From an uncultured Porphyromonadaceae bacterium (GTDB lineage: Bacteria > Bacteroidota > Bacteroidia > Bacteroidales > Barnesiellaceae_A), in NCBI GenBank assembly GCA_900542255.1, contig UQMR01000063.1, positions 1-13,636 on the forward strand: a DNA stretch of 13,636 nt, in the 5' to 3' direction. How positions within the stretch are numbered: position 1 is the first letter of the stretch; each line of letters opens with the position of its first letter. The position numbers and the translations under genes were made by a program. Under the pieces are notes generated by a model. The model did not search any database. It was not told the DNA's origin and worked only from the letters and a program-made list of their open reading frames with translations. Shown in pieces: positions 1 to 7,181 of the stretch.

Positions 1-2823
1 GAAGCGCGACGATACGCGGGCGTTGTTGCTCTTGGCTTTCCACGAAGCGCGGGGGAACTCGTTGGTAGAGCCTTCGCCTGTCCAGTGGTTTTCGTAGTAG
101 CGTTCCGTAACGTTGAAACCGCGATAGAAACCTTCGCTGTCGGTGAGGATTTGGTTATATATTTTCTGACCGAAAGCACCTTGGAAGAAGAGGCTCAGGT
201 CCCAACCTTTGTATGTACCGCCGATGTTCAGACCGAGGGTGGCAACCGGGATAGCGCTGCCTAAATGTACGCGGTCTTCGTCGTTGATGATACCGTCACC
301 GTTTTGGTCGACGAATTTCACGTCACCCGGTTCGATGTCGGCACCCTGGTATGCCGAGGTGAGAATTTCGGCCTCATTCTGGAAGATACCTTCCATCTCA
401 TACATGTAGAACGAACCGATGGGGTAGCCTACCTCGGTCTTGGTGGCGTAGATACCGTTGTCGACACGACCGCCGAGGATGGGAGCTTCCAATTCGAGAA
501 CCTCGTTGTGCAACCAGCCGGCGTTGAGCGAAACGTTGAAGCTGGCATCGTTCCATTGCTTGCGGTAGTATATCTCGACATCGACACCTTCGTTCAATAC
601 CGAGCCGCTGTTTATCCAGTTGGGGTCGGCATTACCTAACGAGGGCGGATATGAGGCCTCTACGAGCATGTCGTCGGTGATTTTGTTGTAGTAGTCGATG
701 CTCATGCCCAGCTCTCCGCGCAGCACCTCAAAGTCGATACCGGCATTGAATTGGCGGCTGGTTTCCCATTTCAGGTTGGGGTTGCCCAGCTTGGTTTGTA
801 CATATCCGTAGTACGAGGTGCCCGAGAAGGGGTAGTTATAGTTGGAGCTGTAATAGTCGGAGTAAGCATAGTTGCCTACGTTTTGGTTACCTATGGCACC
901 ATATCCAACGCGCAGTTTCAGTTTGTTGAGCCAGTTTACGTCGCGGAGGAACGCCTCTTGGTCGAGGTTCCAACCTGCCGAAGCCGAGTAGAAGAGACCC
1001 CAGCGGTTGTTGCCGACGAAACGCGACGAACCATCGTAGCGCAACGTTCCCGATACGTAGTAGCGCGACTTATAGTCGTAGGAAACTTGTGCAAAGAAAG
1101 AGGCCAGTGTAGAGGTATATTCCGACTCATAGGCTGTCTTCTCACCCAGGCCGTTGCCTACGTAGAGCAGGTCTTTGTCCCAAACGGGGAAGTTCTGGTC
1201 AGACTCGTTGGTGAAATATTCGTTGTTGCGGATAGCCTCGAAACCTAACAAAGCCGAAAGGTTGTGGTCCTCGCCGAAGCTCTGACGGTAGTCGATGACC
1301 GAGTTGAAGGTCCAGTTGAGGTAACGGCCCTGTTCTACGGCGATACCGTTGGGGTTGTTGATACGGTTTCCGTCGCCCCACGAGCGGTTGAATACTTTAT
1401 AATCTGTGCCTTTGTAGTCGACACCGAAGTTGTTGGTCCATTTTATGTTGAACGGCAGCTTGAATGTGAGGTTTACTTTTCCGAAGAAGAGCATGTCGCG
1501 ACGGTTGCGGTCGGTATACTCGGCAAGTGCAACCGGGTTGTAGCTGTCGCCGAAGAAGGTGTCGTAGATGGAGTTGCCGAAATAGACACTGGGCAGGTCT
1601 ACGAAGTTGCCATCGGCATCGCGGACGGGGATGTTGGGGTTGCGGAACATGGCGTAACGTACCACGCTACCGCCCTCGCTGTTGCCGTAACCGTCGCCCG
1701 AGCTGGATACATATTGTGTGTTGGCTTGTGCGGCACTGAGGTTAAGTCCTACGCTCAACCACTCTTTTACGTCGGCCGTTATGTTGGAGCGTACCGAGAT
1801 GCGGTCGTAGCCACTGTTATTGATGATACCGTCTTGTCCGTAGTAAGAACCCGATAAGAGGTAATTTACTTTTTCGCTGCCGCCGCTTATAGAGAGCTCT
1901 TGTACGAAGATGGGAGCCGTGCGGAATATGGCGTCGAGATAATCGACGTCGGCCAGGTTTTGCATATACTCTTCGGTAATCGGGGTACGTTGTATGCCGC
2001 CCATGGCGTTGTCGTTGGCGACAGATTCGTTATAAATCTCGCGGTATTGGGCTGCATTTGCCATGGGGATGAGGTGTCCGTGGGTTTGGAAACCGAATTG
2101 TCCGTTATAGGAGATGCGTGCCTTGCCTTTGCTACCGCTTTTCGTGGTGATGAGTACGACACCGTTGTTGGCGCGCGAACCATATACGGCTGCCGACGAG
2201 GCGTCTTTCAAGACCGTGATGTTCTCGATATCATTGGGCGATATGAGGTTCATGGCATCTTCGATGGGTATACCGTCGACAATGTAGAGCGGTTCGTTGT
2301 CGGAGCTGATAGAGCCTACACCGCGCACACGTACCGAAACGCCTGCGCCCGGAGCTCCGGTGGCGTTAGATACCGAAACGCCGGCGATGCGGCCTTGCAT
2401 GGCTTGTGCTGCCGATGAAACGGGGAGTGCGGTGATGGCATCGCCTTCGAGTTTCGATACGGCACCTAATACGTCGCGTTTTTTCATAGAGGTGTAACCT
2501 ACTACGACAACCTCCTCTATGAGTTCGGCCTGTACATTCATTTTCACGTCCAAGGTGTTGCGGTTGTCGATATTCAGGCGCACGGGTTCATAACCCATGT
2601 AGGTGAATATGAGGGTGGCATTGCCGGGTGCCGATATGGAGAAATTGCCGTCTATATCGGACGAGGTGCCTGTCGAAGTCCCGTCAACACGAATGCTTAC
2701 GCCTATAAGCGCTTCGCCCGAAGCTGCGTCACTGACGTGTCCCGTGACGGGAGCCTTTTGTTGGGCTGCTGCCAAGCCTATTGTCATGAGGCATAGCAGG
2801 GAAAGAAAAAATTTCTTATACAT
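1..2823 (-). CDS. SusC-like TonB-dependent outer-membrane receptor (3' end outside window)
   Basis: This gene runs off the left edge; 941 codons are open from the ATG at 2823 to position 1. The N-terminus is a signal peptide (MYKKFFLSLLCLMTIGLAAAQ). A carboxypeptidase-D-like beta-sandwich follows at about residues 24-100 (GHVSDAASGEALIGVSI, DIDGNF, FTYMGYEP), then EEVVVVGY and the plug domain. The SusC family signature is LKDASSAAVYGSRANNGVVL at about 205-224. The rest is beta-barrel, rich in Tyr, Trp and Asn (for example WNLDQEAFLRD and GDVKFVDQNGDG). Family members are usually about 1000-1050 residues, so roughly 60-110 are missing. These proteins work with a SusD lipoprotein lid to import oligosaccharides across the outer membrane using TonB energy; susD would be expected beyond position 1. 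It lies 21 nt after the lipoprotein gene and is probably last of the four visible operon genes. No frameshift or stop was seen. The transported sugar cannot be read from the sequence. Family assignment is very secure. Confidence 0.95.
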   Translation of the reverse strand, partial: MYKKFFLSLLCLMTIGLAAAQQKAPVTGHVSDAASGEALIGVSIRVDGTSTGTSSDIDGNFSISAPGNATLIFTYMGYEPVRLNIDNRNTLDVKMNVQAELIEEVVVVGYTSMKKRDVLGAVSKLEGDAITALPVSSAAQAMQGRIAGVSVSNATGAPGAGVSVRVRGVGSISSDNEPLYIVDGIPIEDAMNLISPNDIENITVLKDASSAAVYGSRANNGVVLITTKSGSKGKARISYNGQFGFQTHGHLIPMANAAQYREIYNESVANDNAMGGIQRTPITEEYMQNLADVDYLDAIFRTAPIFVQELSISGGSEKVNYLLSGSYYGQDGIINNSGYDRISVRSNITADVKEWLSVGLNLSAAQANTQYVSSSGDGYGNSEGGSVVRYAMFRNPNIPVRDADGNFVDLPSVYFGNSIYDTFFGDSYNPVALAEYTDRNRRDMLFFGKVNLTFKLPFNIKWTNNFGVDYKGTDYKVFNRSWGDGNRINNPNGIAVEQGRYLNWTFNSVIDYRQSFGEDHNLSALLGFEAIRNNEYFTNESDQNFPVWDKDLLYVGNGLGEKTAYESEYTSTLASFFAQVSYDYKSRYYVSGTLRYDGSSRFVGNNRWGLFYSASAGWNLDQEAFLRDVNWLNKLKLRVGYGAIGNQNVGNYAYSDYYSSNYNYPFSGTSYYGYVQTKLGNPNLKWETSRQFNAGIDFEVLRGELGMSIDYYNKITDDMLVEASYPPSLGNADPNWINSGSVLNEGVDVEIYYRKQWNDASFNVSLNAGWLHNEVLELEAPILGGRVDNGIYATKTEVGYPIGSFYMYEMEGIFQNEAEILTSAYQGADIEPGDVKFVDQNGDGIINDEDRVHLGSAIPVATLGLNIGGTYKGWDLSLFFQGAFGQKIYNQILTDSEGFYRGFNVTERYYENHWTGEGSTNEFPRASWKAKSNNARVSSRF

Positions 2824-2844
2824 GGTATTAATTGTTTAGATGTC

Positions 2845-4575
2845 CTATTTGTAACTTACCGTTTGGCCGTCGGCGGTAACGACTTTGGCACCGTCGGTGG
2901 TTAACTCTGTGCCGGCAGGCAGTTCCACTATGATGCGAGCGTGCTTGGCGGGCAGTTTTATAGAGGCACTTCCCTCGACATTGCGTGCTACATATTGTTT
3001 GCTTACGATGTCAAACAAGTCGGCATTTCCGCTTGCATCGTAGGTGATGGTTTGCTCCTTGTCGTAGGGGTTGTAATAGAGGTATGTGGGGAATGTGCGG
3101 TCGGCATAGAAGTCGGTGACATTGCAATCGATGCGGATGATACCCTCGACATCGGTGGTGTCTACCATTGCTCCCAGAATACCTACGGGCGAGGTGCTGT
3201 ATAAGCTGAACATGCTCTCGGGCGGGTTGTTGGGGTTCCAGTTGGGTCCGTCGCCCAATGCGACAGGTACTACGCCCTGCAACGACTCCTTGCCATAGCA
3301 GTCGGTTTTGCGCAATCCCTCGTATGCAACATTGTTGTGGGTGAGCTCTTTCATCTCGGGCAGCCACTGGTGCTTGTCGTCGATTTCGCCCGGGTAGAAG
3401 AGGCGGCAGGCGTTGGCAAGGTTGAGCATCCATTTTCCTATTGCGTCGGCATATTGGGGCTCATATTTTACCATGGGGACGAGCGGCCATGCGAGTTTGA
3501 CACTGTTCATGAAGAATGCGTAGCCGCCGCCGTCGTATATGCTGCCTTGCAGGCCGTGTACGTCATAGTCTCCCCAACGTTCGGCGATTACGCCCCAGCC
3601 ATACCGGCCTTTGGGGTCTTGGCATCCGTCGAAAGTCCAGTCGAGGATTTTCTGTACATCGTAGTTGCACCCCTCTTCGGCATTGAGCCGTGCTGCCACG
3701 ATGGCCGACATGGGTAAGAGAATCTCGTAGAAGCGGCTCTCTTTTTGAGACATGAGGGCGTCGAGTGCGCTCTTGGCATGTTGCAGATAGCGCGGGTCGC
3801 CAAATTTTTGGTAGGCTGCATAGAGTACCCATGCGTGTCCGCCTGCGGCATCCTGTTGCAGGGGTATGTGGTTGACCATGCCTTGCATGCGGGAGTAGTC
3901 GAAGTATGAATAGTCGTAATTCCCGTTCAATACAGAGTCGGCCTTGCAAAATTGTTCGGCAATGGTGTGCATGATTTCATCGCTGCCTTCGACACCGGGG
4001 AATACGTCACTGACGGCATAATAGAGGACATTGGGGAATACATCGTACCACCAGTCGCGGCCATATCCGCCGCCGAGCAGAGCGACATCGGGGTTGGTAT
4101 TGTTCATGATGATGTTCCAGCCGTTGTCGCTGTTGAAGTAGTTTTGCACCATCTTCACGTAGTTGTATCCGTCCTGGTTGGTTTTGTCGATACCTATCAA
4201 CCCGGCACCGAGCAATGCGGCCAGGGAGTTGAGGCTCTCGTGAAACTCGCCATTGTTGTTGTCGGGGCCTTGGCGGCAGTCGTTGATGGCGGTATACATA
4301 CCAAACGTGGTCTGGTCTATGTTGCGACGTGAATTGTCTAACCAAATGAGGGGGTTGCCGTTGACCCGGGTGTCGAAATCGAATGCGTAGCGGTCGAAGT
4401 CTTCGGCTTTCTGGCGCCAGTCGAGCATTTTATAGGGTTGCGGCATGTCGGGCATACTGTCTATGCGGGCTACCGAAACTTGTTGTACGGGCGTGCCTAT
4501 GGGAGCTTGTTGCGAGCAGGCAACGAGGCTGTAAGCCGCCAGTATGGAAAGAGCTGAATAAGCGATGTTTTTCAT
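2845..4575 (-). CDS. Unrecognised 576-residue lipoprotein, possible alpha-barrel glycan-active enzyme
   Basis: I cannot assign this to a named family. The first 20 residues are a lipoprotein signal with lipobox LVAC, so Cys20 is the likely lipidated residue. The following residues (SQQAPIG) lack the acidic cluster typical of surface-exported Bacteroidetes lipoproteins, which weakly suggests a periplasmic-facing position. Residues about 50-475 are dominated by helix-like stretches with aromatic and acidic clusters: GPDNNNGEFHES (103-114), GGGYGRDWWYDVFPN (168-182), HIPLQQDAAGGHAWVLYAAY (236-255), YGWGVIAERWGDYDVHG (325-341) and GSIYDGGGYAFF (344-355). This resembles an (alpha/alpha)-toroid hydrolase or lyase. 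The last 100 residues look beta-rich (LYYNPYDKEQTITYDASG, HARIIVELPAG), like the C-terminal beta domain of such enzymes. Its start overlaps the MFS stop as ATGA, so it is translationally linked to that gene. The neighbours argue for a role in glycan breakdown. A carbohydrate-binding protein is the main alternative. That it is a real gene is near certain; the enzyme idea is inference. Confidence 0.85.
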   Translation of the reverse strand: MKNIAYSALSILAAYSLVACSQQAPIGTPVQQVSVARIDSMPDMPQPYKMLDWRQKAEDFDRYAFDFDTRVNGNPLIWLDNSRRNIDQTTFGMYTAINDCRQGPDNNNGEFHESLNSLAALLGAGLIGIDKTNQDGYNYVKMVQNYFNSDNGWNIIMNNTNPDVALLGGGYGRDWWYDVFPNVLYYAVSDVFPGVEGSDEIMHTIAEQFCKADSVLNGNYDYSYFDYSRMQGMVNHIPLQQDAAGGHAWVLYAAYQKFGDPRYLQHAKSALDALMSQKESRFYEILLPMSAIVAARLNAEEGCNYDVQKILDWTFDGCQDPKGRYGWGVIAERWGDYDVHGLQGSIYDGGGYAFFMNSVKLAWPLVPMVKYEPQYADAIGKWMLNLANACRLFYPGEIDDKHQWLPEMKELTHNNVAYEGLRKTDCYGKESLQGVVPVALGDGPNWNPNNPPESMFSLYSTSPVGILGAMVDTTDVEGIIRIDCNVTDFYADRTFPTYLYYNPYDKEQTITYDASGNADLFDIVSKQYVARNVEGSASIKLPAKHARIIVELPAGTELTTDGAKVVTADGQTVSYK

Positions 4576-5825
4576 GCGTCTAAACGATTACATTCTTTGA
4601 TAATATGTTTGCTGAGGGGGAGCGATAGCATCTGTATGAGTGCTACGATAACGAGTGCATATTTGAGTGCAAAATCTTCCGACACCCAGAATGCGAGAAC
4701 GATAAACAGGATGAGTCCCGAGGCGCGGCCTATGAACAAGCCGAATTCGTGGCTCAATATATAGGCGTACTCGTTGCGTTTTTCTATTTTGGAAACGACG
4801 TCGATAACCCGCATCATGATGGGGAAGTATGCCAGGTCGTGCAGCGGCTGGAATATAACTTTGCAGAGAACAAAGATAACAACGCCCGTGGCCGAGAACA
4901 TGATGCCGTTGACTACCGAGCCTACGAGGAAGATGGTGAGACCTGCCCCGAAGACGATGGTGCGATGTTTGGGTTTCGTTACACGGCCGAGTACATACAC
5001 GAGTATGGCGGTAATGGCACCGCTCACGCCTTGTATGACACCGAGCGAGCCCTCGTTGCCCACCAGTTTGAGGATGAGTATGGCGGGTGCTGTTACCAAG
5101 AATCCCTGTACCAGGCCTTTGAGTCCTGCGAGTGAAAGCATCTTATACCACAAGGTGTGGAACTTGATGTAGAGGAAGCCTTTCTGGTGCGGGTTCTCGA
5201 ATCGGCCGAACGAAAGTACGTAGCAGGCAATAATGGCGATGCACAGGGTGATGATGGTGACTACCCGGTAGGAGAGGTTCACATCGAAGGTGATACCCAA
5301 GATCTGGTGTCCCGAGAGTCCTGCGATGAGGGCTCCTACACCGAGGGGTACCACGATGTTGGCTATGGTGAAGGCAAACGACTCCAACCCGAAATAGTAG
5401 TTGCGGTTGTCATCTTCGGTGACATTGAGCGAGAGTAAGTAGCGGTTTGTCCAGAAGAATCCCGAAGCGGCTCCCATGGCGCATCCTGCGATACAGAGTT
5501 GCAGCAGGTCGAGCGATGAAAGCGACATCATCACTACCATGGAGACGGCGCTGAGCAGGATGCCTATGGTATAGAGAATGTTGACTTTGACAAACTTCAA
5601 CAGCACACCGTTGCATACCGATGTGAGGATGATACCTACATACATGGCAAGCTGGTAGAGTGCCACCATGGCGGGGTCGTTGGTATTACGCATGATGTAT
5701 GCTCCTACAAATACCTCGACTACGGGCAGTACCAGGGCGTAGAGCATGTTTACGCCCAGCAGTACTTGCATGTTGTGGGGCTGTGAGCGGAATACGCGGA
5801 ACTCGTTGGTCAGTTTTTCTATCAT
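4572..5825 (-). CDS. MFS transporter, probable inner-membrane sugar importer
   Basis: The product is 417 residues with about 12 hydrophobic segments in two halves, joined by a polar cytoplasmic loop at about 207-228 (GRFENPHQKGFLYIKFHTLW). That length and layout are standard for the major facilitator superfamily. Visible segments include VLLGVNMLYALVLPVVEVFV (21-40), VVTIITLCIAIIACYVLSF (188-206) and a C-terminal ALKYALVIVALIQML. A polar stretch between helices, GFFWTNRYLLSLNVTEDDNR (122-141), stands out. There is no export signal, as expected. It starts 11 nt after the GH130 stop and its TGA overlaps the lipoprotein ATG. Pairing an MFS importer with a cytoplasmic GH130 phosphorylase is known from beta-mannoside and N-glycan loci, so import of a mannose-containing di- or oligosaccharide is the likely role. 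Substrate is inferred from the neighbour, not from transporter residues. Confidence 0.88.
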   Translation of the reverse strand: MIEKLTNEFRVFRSQPHNMQVLLGVNMLYALVLPVVEVFVGAYIMRNTNDPAMVALYQLAMYVGIILTSVCNGVLLKFVKVNILYTIGILLSAVSMVVMMSLSSLDLLQLCIAGCAMGAASGFFWTNRYLLSLNVTEDDNRNYYFGLESFAFTIANIVVPLGVGALIAGLSGHQILGITFDVNLSYRVVTIITLCIAIIACYVLSFGRFENPHQKGFLYIKFHTLWYKMLSLAGLKGLVQGFLVTAPAILILKLVGNEGSLGVIQGVSGAITAILVYVLGRVTKPKHRTIVFGAGLTIFLVGSVVNGIMFSATGVVIFVLCKVIFQPLHDLAYFPIMMRVIDVVSKIEKRNEYAYILSHEFGLFIGRASGLILFIVLAFWVSEDFALKYALVIVALIQMLSLPLSKHIIKECNRLDA

Positions 5826-5836
5826 GGCGCAATGAG

Positions 5837-6877
5837 TTATAGGGTAGCCAAAATCTCACTGATAGAGAGCGTTGCTTTGCAAATTACCTCATCGCTTGCT
5901 CCGTAGTACATGTGGATGGTGTCGCCTTCGACATAATGGCCGTTGGTGAAGACAACATTGCCGAAGAAGCCGGTTTGTTCGTAGGGTGCGATGGGCTCCA
6001 TGATGGGCTCTTCACTGCGTGCAAGTACCTTCGAGGGGTCGTTGAGGTCGAGCAGCAATGCGCCCAGGCAATAGCGGTTTTCGCGGGTTGCTCCGTGATA
6101 TATCTCTAACCAGCCGCGCGGCGTTTTGATGGGGGATGCACCGGCTCCTACGCGGGCCGAGTCCCACTTGCCTTCGCGGGTCGTGGCTACGCAACGGTGG
6201 TTGCCCCAGTGCAGACGGTCGGGCGACTCGGCCAACCAAATGTAGTTGCCGCCGAGTTCGGGGCTGCTGGGACGGTGGAATGCGTAGAAGTATTGGCCTA
6301 TCTTCTCTTCGAAGAGGGCGCAATCTTTATTGTGGGGCGGGAATATCATACCGTGACGGTCGAAGTGCTTGAAGTCGGTGGTGTGCATCAGTCCTACACC
6401 TACGGCTACGGGCGAAACCTCGGTATATGTGAGGAAGAATCCCTCTTCTGTTGTAGCTACGCGGCAGTCTTCGATACCGAACGACTCTAACTCTCCTTTT
6501 CCGAATATGGGGGGATAGGCGGGGTCTTCGTAGAAATTAACGCCATCTTCGCTGCATACCAAACGCAAGTATGAGAGTGTCGTGAGGTAGTTTTGTCCGC
6601 GGTATCCTATAACGCGCGGGTCGGTGGCGTCGAGGTCGGGGTCGTTTTTGTCGAAAGAGATAACCTTGATTTCACCTTCGGGCGTGTAAACGGGGAAACT
6701 GATGCGTCCCTCTATTTGTTTGGGTCGCTCGGCAACGCGAAGTAAAAGCCAGATGCGACCGTTGTAGCGGAATACACCGGGGTTTAACAGACATACAATC
6801 TCCATCCCGTCAATCATGGGTTTGAGTTGCGATGGTTTTAACAAAGGGTTGGGGGCGATTCTTTTTGCGTAATCCAT
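5837..6877 (-). CDS. GH130 family beta-mannoside phosphorylase-like enzyme
   Basis: The product is 346 residues, within the usual GH130 range, and has no signal peptide, so it should act in the cytoplasm. A five-bladed propeller fold is expected. Recognisable blocks are NPGVFRYNGRIWLLLRVAERP (32-52, shown only in part here), ESFGIEDCRVATTEEGFFLT (131-150), NKDCALFEEKIG (183-194), HRPSSPELGG (201-210), WDSARVGAGASPIKTPRGWL (238-257), YHGATRENRYCLGALLLDL (260-278) and MYYGASDE (323-330). Asp137 sits where the proton-donor Asp of characterised phosphorylases is expected. Lys184, Arg202 and His261 have the spacing of the phosphate-binding basic residues, as I recall them for UhgbMP. That favours phosphorolysis (releasing mannose 1-phosphate) over the hydrolysis shown by some beta-1,2-mannosidases of the family. 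The start at 6877 is chosen because upstream in-frame sequence to 7009 is low-complexity and contains the promoter and operator-like elements. It is the first gene of the operon. Family is secure; linkage specificity is not. Confidence 0.92.
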   Translation of the reverse strand: MDYAKRIAPNPLLKPSQLKPMIDGMEIVCLLNPGVFRYNGRIWLLLRVAERPKQIEGRISFPVYTPEGEIKVISFDKNDPDLDATDPRVIGYRGQNYLTTLSYLRLVCSEDGVNFYEDPAYPPIFGKGELESFGIEDCRVATTEEGFFLTYTEVSPVAVGVGLMHTTDFKHFDRHGMIFPPHNKDCALFEEKIGQYFYAFHRPSSPELGGNYIWLAESPDRLHWGNHRCVATTREGKWDSARVGAGASPIKTPRGWLEIYHGATRENRYCLGALLLDLNDPSKVLARSEEPIMEPIAPYEQTGFFGNVVFTNGHYVEGDTIHMYYGASDEVICKATLSISEILATL

Positions 6878-6963
6878 AGTTATATGTTTTTGTTTTGTTG
6901 TCGTGTCGGTATTTTTGTTTATGTACAAATCAAGGTTAATGTTGCTGTCAAAGGCTAACGGTG

Positions 6964-6971
6964 CAAAGGTA
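6964..6971 (-). promoter_or_regulatory. Candidate -7 element of the GH130-MFS-lipoprotein-susC operon
   Basis: Read on the minus strand this is TACCTTTG, an exact match to the Bacteroidetes -7 consensus TAnnTTTG. Transcription would start near 6958, giving a leader of about 80 nt before the GH130 ATG at 6877. There is no TTTG -33 element at the usual 19-21 nt upstream (about 6991-6995 reads CAGTA on the plus strand). A weak -33 would fit a promoter that depends on an activator such as the neighbouring HTCS. A close but imperfect second copy (CAAAGGCTA on the plus strand) lies at 6950-6958. Confidence 0.45.
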
Positions 6972-7006
6972 TCAGTGCTGTTTTTAATAACAGTACTATT
7001 CCGTTT

Positions 7007-7084
7007 CAAAAGGGTGTACTTATGTTGCAGGTGGCCGAATAGTCAATATAGTATCCTTTTTTGTTCATGTAGTGCACCTTTTTG
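7007..7084. repeat. Imperfect inverted repeat with CCTTTTTG direct repeats; candidate HTCS operator
   Basis: The left arm, CAAAAGGGTGTACTTATG (7007-7024), pairs with the right arm, CATGTAGTGCACCTTTTTG (7066-7084), at about 15 of 18 aligned positions with one gap, across a 41-nt spacer. In addition CCTTTTTTG (7055-7063) and CCTTTTTG (7077-7084) form a direct repeat whose starts are 22 nt apart, about two helical turns. The left arm carries the same word in reverse. The block lies 36 nt upstream of the candidate minus-strand -7 element and well upstream of the HTCS promoter. Paired or phased repeats suit an AraC-type DNA-binding domain such as that at the HTCS C-terminus. Binding is inferred, not shown. 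Confidence 0.45.
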
Positions 7085-7140
7085 TAAGTTTGAGAATGGA
7101 GCTGATATATGTACCATGAACGTAAAAATGTCATATAAAG

Positions 7141-7172
7141 TTTGTCTCTATATCTATTTTGTTGTACTTTTG
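7141..7172 (+). promoter_or_regulatory. Candidate promoter of the HTCS gene
   Basis: TTTG at 7141-7144 and TACTTTTG at 7165-7172 match the Bacteroidetes -33 (TTTG) and -7 (TAnnTTTG) elements exactly, with a 20-nt spacer. Transcription would begin near 7178. That leaves only a few bases before the ATG at 7182 and about 22 before the in-frame ATG at 7200, which bears on the choice of start codon. Confidence 0.6.
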
Positions 7173-7181
7173 AGCTCCATC

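Larger units (their letters stand above)
6878..7181. promoter_or_regulatory. Divergent control region between the GH130 operon and the HTCS gene
   Basis: This 304-nt AT-rich stretch separates two divergently read units. No RNA gene is recognised in it. Open frames that extend into it from both sides (to 7009 on the minus strand, from 6903 on the plus strand) encode unconvincing, low-complexity peptide and are taken as untranslated. It holds a minus-strand -7 element at 6964-6971, a paired repeat at 7007-7084 and a plus-strand promoter at 7141-7172. A short TATATG/CATATA inverted repeat (7106-7111 and 7132-7137) was also seen and is probably chance. In PULs of this type the HTCS normally binds such a region to activate the enzyme and transporter operon. 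Confidence 0.75.

Noticed and set aside
265..2418. Several long plus-strand open frames (124 to 197 codons) opposite the SusC gene
   Set aside because: They are antisense to an uninterrupted SusC reading frame with full family signatures; their products are low-complexity and Val-rich, as expected from the codon bias of the true strand.
6878..7009. 44-codon N-terminal extension of GH130 on the minus strand
   Set aside because: The peptide is Asn/Thr/Lys-rich and unlike GH130 N-termini; it would cover the candidate -7 element, and the ATG at 6877 gives the usual family start.
6903..7181. N-terminal extension of the HTCS frame by 93 codons
   Set aside because: The extension encodes Cys-rich, unlikely peptide ahead of a clear signal peptide and overlaps the promoter and repeat block.
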